Shown: positions 37,535-45,832, numbered from the stretch's first letter. The stretch: DNA of 64,000 bases from Herbihabitans rhizosphaerae (GCF_004216555.1 NZ_SGWQ01000007.1:62001-126000), one strand, 5' to 3'. Made by a program: numbers and translations. Notes: generated by a model from the sequence alone, not told the origin.

Positions 37535-38991
37535 GCCTTCACCCCCTCGAACTCCGAGTCGAACTCGCCGGTGTGCCGGTCCCGCAGCATCTTGGCGTGC
37601 CGGTGCGGGGAGAACGGCCACACCTCGGGCAGCCCGTCCTTGCCGAGGTACCAGCTCTGACAGCCGGACGCCCACACCGTGTCCGGCATCGCGGCGCGCA
37701 GCTCGGCGTTGTAGCGCTCGGTCGCCTCCCGGCTCGGCGCCGCCGCCGTGTACTCGCCGCGCCGCCACGCCTCGATCCAGGTCAGCGCGTAGTCGGCCTG
37801 CACCTCGGCGATCGGCACCAGCGAGAAGTTGCCGACCGGACTGTGCGGGCCCATCAGCAGGAAGAAGTTGGGGAATTCGGGCAGCGCCACGGTCCGGTAC
37901 GCCTTCGGCCCGTCGGCCCACGCCTCGGCGAGGGTGCGGCCGGTCGGTCCGACCATCTCGATCGGCCGCAGGTAGGCGTGCGAGTCGAATCCGGTGGCCA
38001 GCGCCAGCACGTCGACCTCGTGCAGCGTGCCGTCGGCGGTGACCACACCGCGCGGCTCGACGTGGTCGATCGCGTCGGTCACCAGCCGCACACCCGGCCG
38101 CCGCACCGCACGGTAGAAGTTGGGCGACATCACCAGCCGCTTGCACATCGCCTGGTAGTCCGGCGTGAGTGCTTCGCGCAGCCGCTTGTCCCGGACGGTG
38201 CGCAGGTTCAGCTCGCACAGCCGGCTCAGCAATTTGCGCTGCCAGCCGTCGCGCACCATGCCGGCCACCAGCACGGAGAAGATCTGCTCGATCGCGCGGT
38301 ACTCGAGCCGGGTGAGCGCGGGGAAGCGGCGGCGCAGCGCGCGGGTCAGCGGATCGTTGCGCCAGTTCGGCACCGGCAGCACCCACTGCGGGGTGCGCTG
38401 GAACAGCACCAGCTCCGGCACCTCGCCGGCCAGCGCGGTCACGATCTGCACGCCGGTCGAGCCGGTGCCGATCACCGCGACCCGCTTGCCGGCCAGCGAC
38501 GCGGAGTGGTCCCAGCGCGCGGTGTGGAAGGTGGTGCCCTCGAACGTGTCCAGCCCGGGGATGTCCGGGACGACCGGGTGGTGCAGCACGCCGGTCGCTC
38601 CGACGAGGAAGTCGGCCTGCCTGGTCCTGCCGTCGCCGGTCCGCACGTGCCAGCGGCCGTCGGTGAACCGCGCGTCGGTGACCTCGGTATTCAGCTCGAT
38701 GTGGTCGCGGATGCCGAACCGGTCCGCCGTGCGCCGGAAGTACTCGTGGATCTCCGCGCCGTCGGAGAAGAAGTGCGACCAGTTCGGATTCCGGTCGAAG
38801 GTGTACTGGTAGAACGCGGACGGCACGTCGCAGCGCAGGCCGGGGTAGGTGTTGTCGCGCCAGGTCCCGCCGACGTCACCGCCCTTCTCCAGCACGGTGA
38901 AGTCGGTGATGCCGGCCTGTTTCAGCTTGACGGCCATGCAGATTCCGGACATTCCCGCACCGATCACGATGACGGACGGCTCGCGCGTCAT
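37531..38991 (-). CDS. Flavin-containing (Baeyer-Villiger type) monooxygenase
   Basis: A 486-residue FAD/NADPH monooxygenase. GAGMSG near the N-terminus binds FAD and GTGSTG near the middle binds NADPH; between them FEGTTFHTARWDH fits the Baeyer-Villiger fingerprint FxGxxxHxxxW(P/D). WRDNTYPGLRCDVPS and LALATGFD are typical of the class. Start ATG 38989-38991 has a full GGAGGTGCCC site. It precedes an SDR in the operon and is divergent from a TetR gene across two palindromic operators. Confidence 0.92.
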   Translation of the reverse strand: MTREPSVIVIGAGMSGICMAVKLKQAGITDFTVLEKGGDVGGTWRDNTYPGLRCDVPSAFYQYTFDRNPNWSHFFSDGAEIHEYFRRTADRFGIRDHIELNTEVTDARFTDGRWHVRTGDGRTRQADFLVGATGVLHHPVVPDIPGLDTFEGTTFHTARWDHSASLAGKRVAVIGTGSTGVQIVTALAGEVPELVLFQRTPQWVLPVPNWRNDPLTRALRRRFPALTRLEYRAIEQIFSVLVAGMVRDGWQRKLLSRLCELNLRTVRDKRLREALTPDYQAMCKRLVMSPNFYRAVRRPGVRLVTDAIDHVEPRGVVTADGTLHEVDVLALATGFDSHAYLRPIEMVGPTGRTLAEAWADGPKAYRTVALPEFPNFFLLMGPHSPVGNFSLVPIAEVQADYALTWIEAWRRGEYTAAAPSREATERYNAELRAAMPDTVWASGCQSWYLGKDGLPEVWPFSPHRHAKMLRDRHTGEFDSEFEGVKA

Positions 38992-39012
38992 GGGCACCTC
39001 CTTTGGACTACC

Positions 39013-39029
39013 TGCGACAGCATGTCGCA
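39013..39029. promoter_or_regulatory. TetR operator 1
   Basis: TGCGACAGCATGTCGCA: perfect 7-bp inverted arms around GCA, 21 bp upstream of the monooxygenase start. The same arm sequence recurs at 39040-39056. Confidence 0.68.
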
Positions 39030-39039
39030 TGTAGTTGTC

Positions 39040-39056
39040 TGGGACAAGGTGTCGCA
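39040..39056. promoter_or_regulatory. TetR operator 2
   Basis: TGGGACAAGGTGTCGCA, a copy of operator 1 with one changed base in the left arm, 27 bp from it and 14 bp before the TetR start codon; suits autoregulation. Confidence 0.6.
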
Positions 39057-39070
39057 GATAGTCTGTTGAG

Positions 39071-39736
39071 ATGATCGACCAAGATGTGGACGGGCGCACG
39101 ACCCGCTGGGACGCGCACAAGGCGCGCCGCCGCCGGGCCCTGCTCGACGCGGCGGTGGCGGCGATCGAGGCCGACGGGCCGCGCGTCGGCGTGCAGGTGA
39201 TCGCCCGGCGCGCGAGCGTGCCGCGCTCGGTGGTGTACCGGCACTTCGCCGACCGGTCCGACCTCGACGAGGAGATCAGCCGGCACATCGTGGAGACGCT
39301 GATGGCCGAGCTGGCGCCCGCGCTGCTGCCGCGCGGCACGGCCAAGGAGGCCATTCGCCGGGCGATCCGCACCTACCTCGGCTGGATCGAGGATCATCCT
39401 CGGCTGTACGCGTTCCTCGGCGCGCGGGCCGCGCCGGGCGGCTCCCGGGTGATCGCCGACACGCGGGCCAAGGTCATCGGTCTGGCCGGCGAGATCCTCG
39501 CCGCCGGGGCGCGCAAGGCCGGCCAGGACGAGCGGTTCGCCGGCACGGTCGCGACCGGAATGGTCGGGTTCGTCGACGCGACCGTGAACCACTGGCAGGC
39601 CGGCGAGCGGCGCGCGGCCACCGCGGGCGAGCTGGCCGAGCTGATCACCCAGTCGATCTGGTCGATGCTCGACGGCAACGCGCGGGCGGTGGGCGTCGTG
39701 CTCGACCCCGACCTCCCGGTGCACGAACTGCTGTGA
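39071..39736 (+). CDS. TetR-family regulator of the monooxygenase-SDR operon
   Basis: A 221-residue TetR repressor. The helix-turn-helix VQVIARRASVPRSVVYRHFADRSDLDEEI lies at residues 40-75, followed by a helical ligand domain. It is divergent from the flavin monooxygenase and the 79-bp gap holds two 17-bp palindromes, so it most likely represses that operon and itself until an unknown lipophilic substrate binds. Confidence 0.87.
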   Translation: MIDQDVDGRTTRWDAHKARRRRALLDAAVAAIEADGPRVGVQVIARRASVPRSVVYRHFADRSDLDEEISRHIVETLMAELAPALLPRGTAKEAIRRAIRTYLGWIEDHPRLYAFLGARAAPGGSRVIADTRAKVIGLAGEILAAGARKAGQDERFAGTVATGMVGFVDATVNHWQAGERRAATAGELAELITQSIWSMLDGNARAVGVVLDPDLPVHELL

Positions 39737-39759
39737 CCTGGCACTACCCGTGAAGGTGA

Positions 39760-40791
39760 CTACGGGCGCAGGAAAGCCTTGATCGCCCGGCGCTCGTCCA
39801 TCGCGCGGTACCCCTCGGCCACCTGTGCCAGCGGCAGCTCGAGGTCGAACACCTTGCCGGGATTGACGCGCCGCTGCCAGATCAGGTCGATCAGCGCGGG
39901 CAGATAGTGGCGCACCGGTGCGGGGCCGCCGTGCACGCGCACCATCGAGTAGAACAGCCGCACCCCGTCCAGGCTGACGCCGTGCGGCACACCGACGAAT
40001 CCGACGCCGCCGCCGGGCCGCACGCAGCGCAGCGCCTGCGTCATCGCCTCGTTGGTGCCGACGCACTCGAGGGCGGCGTCCACGCCGACCCCGCCGGTGA
40101 GGTCCTTGACCTGGGCAACGCCGTCGTCCCCGCGCTCGGTCACGATGTCGGTGGCGCCGAACTCGCGGGCGAGGCGCTGGCGGGATTCGTGGCGGCTCAT
40201 CGCGATGATCCGCTCCGCGCCGAGCTGCCTGGCCGACAGCACGCCGAGCAGTCCGACCGCGCCGTCACCGACCACGGCCACCGTCGATCCCGGGCCCACG
40301 CCGGCCGCGACGGCGGCGAACCAACCGGTGCCGAGCACGTCGGAGGCGGCGAGCAGATCGGGCAGCATCGCGTCGTCGGGCACCTCGGGCGTGGCCACCA
40401 GCGTGCCGTCGGCCAGCGGCACCCGCAGTGCCTCCGCCTGTGCGCCGCCCGCGCCGACATACTCGACGTTCTGGCAGGCGGTGTGGAAGCCGGCCTGGCA
40501 GTTCGGGCAGGTGTTGTCCGAGGCGAAGAAGGACCCGATGACGAACTGGCCCGGCTTGATCGTCGTGACCTCGTCGCCGACCTCCTCGACGATGCCGCAG
40601 TACTCGTGGCCCATCGGCCGCGGCCCGTCCACGTCGTCCCCGTCGTTGATGCCGCGATAGTCCCACAGGTCCGAGCCGCACACGCAGCTCGCGGAGACGC
40701 GGATGATCGCGTCCGTGGGCGCGCTGATCCTCGGGTCGTCCCGCTCCTCGAAGCGGACGTCACCGGGCGCGTGCAGAACGGCTCCTCGCAT
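39760..40791 (-). CDS. Zinc-dependent alcohol dehydrogenase-like protein (MDR family)
   Basis: A 343-residue medium-chain dehydrogenase. CVCGSDLW and GHEYCGIVEEVG supply catalytic zinc ligands, and VGDGAVGLLGVLSARQLGA is the NAD(P) motif. The structural-zinc lobe has only three of the usual four cysteines (NTCPNCQAGFHTAC). The ATG at 40791 has AGGTGGCC upstream. A TetR gene ends 32 bp upstream on the same strand, so the pair may be one transcript. Confidence 0.86.
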   Translation of the reverse strand: MRGAVLHAPGDVRFEERDDPRISAPTDAIIRVSASCVCGSDLWDYRGINDGDDVDGPRPMGHEYCGIVEEVGDEVTTIKPGQFVIGSFFASDNTCPNCQAGFHTACQNVEYVGAGGAQAEALRVPLADGTLVATPEVPDDAMLPDLLAASDVLGTGWFAAVAAGVGPGSTVAVVGDGAVGLLGVLSARQLGAERIIAMSRHESRQRLAREFGATDIVTERGDDGVAQVKDLTGGVGVDAALECVGTNEAMTQALRCVRPGGGVGFVGVPHGVSLDGVRLFYSMVRVHGGPAPVRHYLPALIDLIWQRRVNPGKVFDLELPLAQVAEGYRAMDERRAIKAFLRP

Positions 40792-40823
40792 GGCCACCTG
40801 CTCTCAGTGTGTCGATCGCTGTC

Positions 40824-41456
40824 TCAAGTGGACGGTGTGGCGTTCTCCGTGGTGATCTTGCGCGCGGCGGAGAGCAGTCCGCCGGCGGCGCGGAGGACGA
40901 GCTCCCGCAGTTGATCCTCGGTCAGGTCGCGGTCCGCGAGCCACCGGGTGAGCACCGCCTCGGTGAACGCGATCCAGCCGCGGATAGCGTGCAGCAGCAC
41001 GGGATCGCGGGTCAGCGGCGGCAGACCCTGCTCGGCGCGCACCTCGGCCATGCCGCTCCACATCATCTCGATCTGCCGTTCGCGCGCGTCGCGCATGATC
41101 GTGGCCAGCTCCGGATCCGGGCCGATGCCCTGGCCGAACAGCATCCGCAGTGATTCGCCGTAGTTCTCGGCCCAGCGGATCAGCGCGGTGATCACCGCCC
41201 CGGTGCGCTCCGACGGGGGCAGCGACCGGTCCGGCTCGGTGTACTCGGCGAGGCTCTCCGCGGCCACCCGGACGATCTCCACGTACAGCGCGCGCTTGCT
41301 CTCGAAGTAGTAGTACAGCAGCCCTTTCGCGACACCCGCGTCCGCGGCGATGTCGTCGATGGACACGGTGTCGAAACCGTGCGCGGCGAACAGCCGGGTG
41401 CCCGCCTTGAGCAGGGCGGTGCGCGGGTCGCGCCTCGGCTTTCGTTGGGCCACCAC
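40824..41456 (-). CDS. TetR-family transcriptional regulator
   Basis: A 210-residue TetR protein from GTG 41454-41456. The helix-turn-helix TVSIDDIAADAGVAKGLLYYYFESKRALYVEIV is at about residues 30-62. It is followed by the alcohol dehydrogenase and is divergent from the SGNH esterase. The motif TTGAATTTGAGTCAA (minus strand, 41499-41485) upstream is a weak inverted repeat and overlaps the esterase -35 box, so the regulator could act there. Confidence 0.86.
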   Translation of the reverse strand: MVAQRKPRRDPRTALLKAGTRLFAAHGFDTVSIDDIAADAGVAKGLLYYYFESKRALYVEIVRVAAESLAEYTEPDRSLPPSERTGAVITALIRWAENYGESLRMLFGQGIGPDPELATIMRDARERQIEMMWSGMAEVRAEQGLPPLTRDPVLLHAIRGWIAFTEAVLTRWLADRDLTEDQLRELVLRAAGGLLSAARKITTENATPST

Positions 41457-41484
41457 ACGATCGTAGTCGCGCCGGCACGGATCG

Positions 41485-41514
41485 TTGACTCAAATTCAAA
41501 CCCGTCGGTAACCT
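41485..41514 (+). promoter_or_regulatory. Sigma-70-type promoter of the SGNH esterase, with overlapping repeat
   Basis: TTGACT (41485-41490), an 18-bp spacer, and TAACCT (41509-41514) form a housekeeping-type promoter 39 bp before the esterase ATG. The -35 lies in TTGACTCAAATTCAA, a weak palindrome also upstream of the divergent TetR gene. Confidence 0.5.
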
Positions 41515-41552
41515 GACTGTCGCCCCGATCACATCTCGTTTCGGAGGGCTCC

Positions 41553-42410
41553 ATGGCCAGGCTCCGCCGCACGCTCGCCCTGTCCGCCGTCGTCGCCAGC
41601 GCCGCCGCGGCGCTCGCCGTCACGTCCGCCACCGCCGAGAACACGCGGGTCGGCCGCTACGTGGCGCTCGGCGACTCGTTCACCTCCGGTACCGGAGTCC
41701 CGGCCCAGGTCGACCTGGTCTGCACGCGGTCGGACCGGAACTACCCGTCGTTGCTCGCCGCGGCGATCAAGCCCGCGAAGTTCGTCGACGTGAGCTGCGG
41801 CGGCGCCACCACGAAGGACCTGACCGGCCGCCAGTTCGGCATCGTGGCGCCCCAGTACGACGCGCTCACCAAGGACACCGACCTGGTCACCATGGGCATG
41901 GGCGGCAACGATGTCGGGTTCGCCGAGATCATCGTCCGGTGCGGCGCGCTCAGCCTGACCAACCCGCTCGGCTCGCCGTGCAAGGACAGCCTCACCGCCG
42001 GCGGGAAGGACCAGCTGCGCGAGCGGTTCACCGCGTTCGCTCCGAAGCTGGGTGAGGCGGTGCGCGGCATCAAGGAGCGCGCGCCGAAGGCCAGGGTCGT
42101 GCTCGTCGGCTATCCGGCGATCCTGCCGCCCAAGGACGGCTGCTTCCCGATCGTGCCGATCTCCCGTGGCGACGTGGCCTACCTGGACGGTGTGAACCAG
42201 TTGCTCAACTCGATCGTCGCCGAGCAGGCCGCCGCCAACGGCGCGGAGTTCGTCGACGCGTTCACCAGCAGCCGAGGCCACGACGTGTGCACGCCGCCCG
42301 GCACCAAGTGGGTCGAGGGCCTGCTCCCGACCGATGCCGCCGCGCCGGTGCACCCGAACGCGGCCGGTCTGCGCAACACGGCCGCTCGGGTGATCGCGGC
42401 CATCGGGTGA
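41553..42410 (+). CDS. Secreted SGNH/GDSL esterase-lipase
   Basis: A 285-residue exported hydrolase. Signal peptide LALSAVVASAAAALAVTSATA is followed by ALGDSFTSG (Ser42 nucleophile), MGGNDVGF (oxyanion Asn) and the C-terminal PVHPNAAG holding the catalytic histidine. Six cysteines in the mature part fit the three disulfides of the Streptomyces scabies esterase / SCO1725-like group. The ATG follows a GGAGGG site. Likely substrates are extracellular lipids or esters. Confidence 0.9.
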   Translation: MARLRRTLALSAVVASAAAALAVTSATAENTRVGRYVALGDSFTSGTGVPAQVDLVCTRSDRNYPSLLAAAIKPAKFVDVSCGGATTKDLTGRQFGIVAPQYDALTKDTDLVTMGMGGNDVGFAEIIVRCGALSLTNPLGSPCKDSLTAGGKDQLRERFTAFAPKLGEAVRGIKERAPKARVVLVGYPAILPPKDGCFPIVPISRGDVAYLDGVNQLLNSIVAEQAAANGAEFVDAFTSSRGHDVCTPPGTKWVEGLLPTDAAAPVHPNAAGLRNTAARVIAAIG

Positions 42411-42440
42411 CCCAGTGCCCCGTGTCCGAAATCGTCTTGC

Positions 42441-42460
42441 GATTGCCGGGGCCGGCAATC
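42441..42460. repeat. Perfect inverted repeat after the esterase gene
   Basis: GATTGCCGG and CCGGCAATC (9-bp arms) flank GG. It lies 31 bp after the esterase stop and 39 bp before the next start. It could be a U-less terminator hairpin or an operator for the DUF6153-DUF305 pair; sequence alone does not decide. Confidence 0.5.
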
Positions 42461-42498
42461 ATCAAGGAACTTCGAACGCGGGCCACTAGGCTGGCCGG

Positions 42499-42894
42499 GT
42501 GTCGGGCGCTCAGCAGCATGACCGTCGGACCGGGTGGCGGCCCGGTGCGCTCGGGCTGCTGATCGGTGCGGTGATCGCGGGGATCATCGGCATGCACGGG
42601 CTCTCGCCGGGCTTGCCCGCACTGCCGGCGCCGGCGCATCACGGCTCGGCGCCGTCGGTGACCCATTCCGGCGAATGCGATTCCGGAGACTGCGGCGGCC
42701 ACTCCACCCACCTCGGGCCGGAGTGTCAGTCGGGCGCGCTCAACCACACCGCGCCAGTCGTGCTCGACTTGGCTCTCGACTCGGCGGTGTGCGCACCGCG
42801 GCATGTGCGGCCCGCCACCGCGGCGGTCGACGCCGCTCGAGGAAGTGGCCGCGGTCCACCCTCGCTCTCCCAGTTGTCGATCTTGCGGATCTAG
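42499..42894 (+). CDS. DUF6153-family small membrane/secreted protein
   Basis: A 131-residue protein from GTG 42499. One N-terminal helix (GALGLLIGAVIAGIIGMHGL) leads to an exported His/Cys-rich stretch (APAHHGSAP, ECDSGDCGGHSTHLGPEC) that could bind metal, and the tail ends LSQLSILRI. DUF6153 genes regularly precede DUF305 genes, as here (42949). The terminal LRI motif is shared with the protein at 29970. Function unknown; a copper or metal role is inference. Confidence 0.65.
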   Translation: MSGAQQHDRRTGWRPGALGLLIGAVIAGIIGMHGLSPGLPALPAPAHHGSAPSVTHSGECDSGDCGGHSTHLGPECQSGALNHTAPVVLDLALDSAVCAPRHVRPATAAVDAARGSGRGPPSLSQLSILRI

Positions 42895-42948
42895 GCCGGC
42901 GTGCACGTCACGCCAGCCAACATCCGCACGACAATATGGAGAGATCAG

Positions 42949-43554
42949 ATGATGAGAACATATGGACACGTCATGCTCGCGGCCATCGCGGTGCTCGTGC
43001 TCGCCGGCTGCGGCGGCGGCACGGATGGTTCTGACCACGGGTCGGCGCATTCGCCGTCGGCGACCGCTTCGGCACCGACCGGCCCGGCGGGGGAGACGGT
43101 CAACGCCGCCGATGTGAAGTTCGCCGGCGAGATGATCCCGCACCACGCGCAGGCGGTGGAGATGGCCGACCTGGCCGCCACGCGTGCGACCGACCGGGTG
43201 AAGTCGCTCGCCGCGGAGATCAAGAAGGCGCAGGGGCCCGAGATCGAGACCATGACCGGCTGGCTCCGTTCGTGGAACCGGCCCGTCCCGCCGGTGGGCG
43301 GGGAGCACGGTGGTCACGGCATGCCCGGGATGATGACCGCCGATGACATGGTCCGGCTCAGCGCCGCCCGCGGCACGGCCTTCGACAGGCTGTTCCTCGA
43401 ACTGATGATCCGCCATCACGAGGGCGCCGTGGAGATGGCGAACACCGAGAAGGCGCAGGGTGTCCACCCGGGTGCACGGGCACTCGCGGACGCCGTTGTT
43501 CGTGCCCAGACAACCGAGATCGACACCATGCGCCGGCTTCTCGGATCTGGCTGA
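42949..43554 (+). CDS. DUF305-family lipoprotein
   Basis: A 201-residue exported protein with lipobox LVLAGC. The DUF305 ferritin-like four-helix bundle is shown by the twin motifs MIPHHAQAVEMADLA and MIRHHEGAVEMANTE, plus a methionine/histidine-rich loop (GGHGMPGMMTADDM). Histidines and methionines suggest metal binding. GGAGAG lies upstream of the ATG. It is paired with the DUF6153 gene, the common arrangement in actinomycetes. Confidence 0.85.
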   Translation: MMRTYGHVMLAAIAVLVLAGCGGGTDGSDHGSAHSPSATASAPTGPAGETVNAADVKFAGEMIPHHAQAVEMADLAATRATDRVKSLAAEIKKAQGPEIETMTGWLRSWNRPVPPVGGEHGGHGMPGMMTADDMVRLSAARGTAFDRLFLELMIRHHEGAVEMANTEKAQGVHPGARALADAVVRAQTTEIDTMRRLLGSG

Positions 43555-43573
43555 TCGGCTGTCGCAAGTGGAC

Positions 43574-43606
43574 GGCGCGCCCGGCCGGCACCGGTCAGGG
43601 CGCGCC
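43574..43606. terminator. Bidirectional terminator candidate between DUF305 and corA unit
   Basis: GGCGCGCCC (43574-43582) pairs perfectly with GGGCGCGCC (43598-43606), with GGCCGG/CCGG nested in the loop. It sits between convergent genes and overlaps the last bases of the small peptide gene. No T-run on either side. Confidence 0.5.
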
Positions 43607-43717
43607 GCCTCCGCCGGGATCGCCGCCCATGCCGAGGCTGATCTGCACGGTGACCAGGGTCAACCAGGCCACCACCAACAACAGCAGCCAGAACACGGGC
43701 TTCTTGAACGGGATCAC
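43595..43717 (-). CDS. Small membrane peptide coupled to corA (40 aa)
   Basis: Short protein MIPFKKPVFWLLLLVVAWLT then LVTVQISLGMGGDPGGGGAP: one transmembrane helix after a basic N-terminus and a glycine-rich outer tail. Its GTG start overlaps the corA stop as GTGA (43714-43717), so it should be translated with the transporter. I do not recognise a family; a regulatory subunit of CorA is a reasonable guess only. Confidence 0.6.
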   Translation of the reverse strand: MIPFKKPVFWLLLLVVAWLTLVTVQISLGMGGDPGGGGAP

Positions 43718-44775
43718 AGCCAGCGATTCCTCTTGAAGGTGCGGTACAGGATCATGCAGCCGATCAGGGTGAGCAGCATGATGATCGGGTAACCGTACTT
43801 CCAATGCGTCTCGGGCATGTAGTCGAAATTCATGCCGTACACGCCGACCACCATCGTCGGCACCGCGATGATCGCCGCGTATGCGGTGATCTTGCGCATG
43901 TCGTTGTTCTGCTGCAGGGACACCTTGGCGAGCGTGGCGTCCACCAATGTGGTGAGCAGATCGTCGAAGTTGGTCACCCGGTCGGTCACCGTCGTGAGGT
44001 GGTCGTCGACATCGCGGAAATAGGAGCGCACCTGCTCGGGGACGTGCGGCATGCGGCCCTCGGCCAGCCGGCGCAGCGGCGCGGCCAGCGGCATGACCGC
44101 CCGCCGCAGCTCCACGATCTCCCGCTTGACCAGGTACATCTGCTCGGCGTCGACCGCGCTGCGCGGCGCGAATACATGCGTTTCGAGTTCGTCGATGTCG
44201 TCCTCGAACGCCTCGCTCACGGCCAGGTAGTGGTCCACCACCTTGTCGGCGATGGCGTGCAGGACCGCGGCGGCGCCGGGCTTGAGCCGCTCGGGTTCCG
44301 CCTCCAGATCGGCACGCAGGTTGCTCAGCCTGGAATGGCTGCCGTGCCGCACGGTCACGATGAAGTTCTTGCCGAGGAACGCCATGATCTCGCCGGTCTC
44401 GACGATCTCGTTGGCCGTGGTCGGCGACTCGTGCTCCACGTAGTGCACGGTCTTGAGCACCATGAACAACGTGTCGCCGTAGCGCTCCAGCTTGGGCCGC
44501 TGGTGCGCCTGCACGACGTCCTCCACGGCCAGTTCGTGCAGGTCGAACGTCTCGGCGACGGCCTCGATCTCGGTCACAGTCGGTTCGTACAGGCCGATCC
44601 ACACGAACCCGTCGCGCCGCCTGCGCACCTCGGCGAACGCGGCTTCGTGGTCGGCGAACCCGGACAGCCGCTCGCCGTCCACGTAGACCGCGCAGTCCAC
44701 CACGGACTTCGGCCGGGGGCGGTCGGTGTCCGGCTTGCGGCGCCGGCGCCGGATGATCAGAGGTTCACGCGCCAC
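43714..44775 (-). CDS. corA: CorA-family magnesium/cobalt transporter
   Basis: A 353-residue channel-type transporter. A long cytoplasmic funnel (KLERYGDTLFMVLKTV, HAIADKVVDHYLAVSEAFEDDIDELE) ends in two helices with the signature YGMNF (about residues 313-317), and the basic tail RTFKRNRWL. I prefer GTG 44773-44775, with GGGGAG seven bases upstream, to the TTG at 44790. It is divergent from mgtC, so both magnesium-linked genes share the 313-bp gap. Confidence 0.92.
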   Translation of the reverse strand: MAREPLIIRRRRRKPDTDRPRPKSVVDCAVYVDGERLSGFADHEAAFAEVRRRRDGFVWIGLYEPTVTEIEAVAETFDLHELAVEDVVQAHQRPKLERYGDTLFMVLKTVHYVEHESPTTANEIVETGEIMAFLGKNFIVTVRHGSHSRLSNLRADLEAEPERLKPGAAAVLHAIADKVVDHYLAVSEAFEDDIDELETHVFAPRSAVDAEQMYLVKREIVELRRAVMPLAAPLRRLAEGRMPHVPEQVRSYFRDVDDHLTTVTDRVTNFDDLLTTLVDATLAKVSLQQNNDMRKITAYAAIIAVPTMVVGVYGMNFDYMPETHWKYGYPIIMLLTLIGCMILYRTFKRNRWL

Positions 44776-44890
44776 GCGGTCGCTCCCCAATGCTCGTGGA
44801 CGGAATTCTGATCATCCTGGTGTGACCGGACAGACGTGCGCAACAGGTTGACCGGCCCGGTGTCGCGGTGCGTACAGTGGACGACGCGAA

Positions 44891-44910
44891 TCGTGGCGAA
44901 CCCGCCACGA
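44891..44910 (+). promoter_or_regulatory. Leader hairpin upstream of the mgtC leader ORF
   Basis: TCGTGGCG and CGCCACGA (8-bp arms) enclose AACC, followed by CTGTTTGTGG. The hairpin is 28 bp before the leader ORF start and could act as an attenuator in the mgtC leader or as a plain operator. The rest of 44776-45088 shows no other gene. Confidence 0.45.
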
Positions 44911-44938
44911 CTGTTTGTGGAAGCGAGGTGAGCGGCAC

Positions 44939-45013
44939 ATGCCGGACAGTAGTCCCGACCTGACCGGACGATTTGCCACGCTGTTCTCCTCGCGAATTCT
45001 CGCGCGACGATAA
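44939..45013 (+). CDS. Putative 24-codon leader peptide of mgtC
   Basis: ATG 44939 is preceded by a good site (GAGGTGAGCGGCAC) and opens MPDSSPDLTGRFATLF then SSRILARR, stopping at 45011-45013, 75 bp before the mgtC ATG. It contains two prolines and a run of arginines near the end. Leader ORFs control mgtC mRNA in Salmonella (mgtM, mgtP) by attenuation; similarity here is in position only. Confidence 0.4.
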   Translation: MPDSSPDLTGRFATLFSSRILARR

Positions 45014-45088
45014 TCCGCGGCGAAATCTCGCCGGTCCGTTCGCTTGTGTCTGGTTTGTCCGCACGCCCCTGAATGGGGAGGTAGCGAC

Positions 45089-45826
45089 ATGACCACCGTT
45101 GAGATCTTGCTGCGTGTGGGTGCCGGGGTTGGCCTCGGCGCGCTGATCGGATTCGAGCGCCAGTACCGGGCGCGTATGGCCGGATTGCGCACCAACGCAT
45201 TGGTGTCCGTCGGGTCCACATTGTTCGTCCTGTTGTCCGCGCACGGATTCAGCTCGGTGACCGACGCGGGTTCGGCCGATCCAACCCGGGTCGCCGCGCA
45301 GATCGTGTCCGGCATCGGATTTCTCGGTGCCGGGGTGATCCTGCGCGACGGGCTCAGCGTGCGCGGGTTGAACACGGCGGCGACGCTGTGGTGCTCGGCC
45401 GCCATTGGCGCGCTGTCCGGAGCCGGTCTGTATCAGGTCGCGGCGATCGGCACGGTCGTGGTGATCGCGGTGAACGTGGCGCTGCGCGCGGTCGGCCGGG
45501 CGGTCGACCGTCGCCCGGACACCGGGGACGAGGAGCCGACGACCTACGCGTTCCTCGCGGTGACCCGTGACGACGCCGAGGCACACGTGCGCGCGCTGCT
45601 GGTGCAGGCGCTGACCCGCACCGACTTCCGCCTGCTGTCGGTGGCCAGCGGCAACCGGGCCGACGGTCTGGTGGAGGTGCGCGCCGAGCTGGCCGGTGAT
45701 CAGCGCGACGACAAGCAGATGGAGTCCGCGGTCAGCCGGCTGTCCTTGGAGCCGTCGGTGACCAGCGTCCGCTGGCAGGTCGCCGTTCCGGACGGCCCTG
45801 TGCGTCCCGGTCCTAAATTCGTGTGA
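45089..45826 (+). CDS. mgtC: MgtC/SapB-family membrane protein
   Basis: A 245-residue membrane protein. VGLGALIGFERQYRARMAGLRTNALVSVGSTLF and GIGFLGAGVILRDG...VRGLNTAATLWCSAAIG are the MgtC signatures, followed by a soluble ACT-like C-terminal domain. MgtC proteins support growth at low magnesium and restrain the F-type ATP synthase in Salmonella. The ATG follows GGGGAGG. Being divergent from corA suggests shared magnesium control, although I see no M-box riboswitch. Confidence 0.9.
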   Translation: MTTVEILLRVGAGVGLGALIGFERQYRARMAGLRTNALVSVGSTLFVLLSAHGFSSVTDAGSADPTRVAAQIVSGIGFLGAGVILRDGLSVRGLNTAATLWCSAAIGALSGAGLYQVAAIGTVVVIAVNVALRAVGRAVDRRPDTGDEEPTTYAFLAVTRDDAEAHVRALLVQALTRTDFRLLSVASGNRADGLVEVRAELAGDQRDDKQMESAVSRLSLEPSVTSVRWQVAVPDGPVRPGPKFV

Positions 45827-45832
45827 AGACGG

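Noticed and set aside
44776-45088. M-box magnesium riboswitch between corA and mgtC
   Set aside because: The conserved core of M-box RNAs is not recognisable; only one hairpin and a leader ORF are seen.
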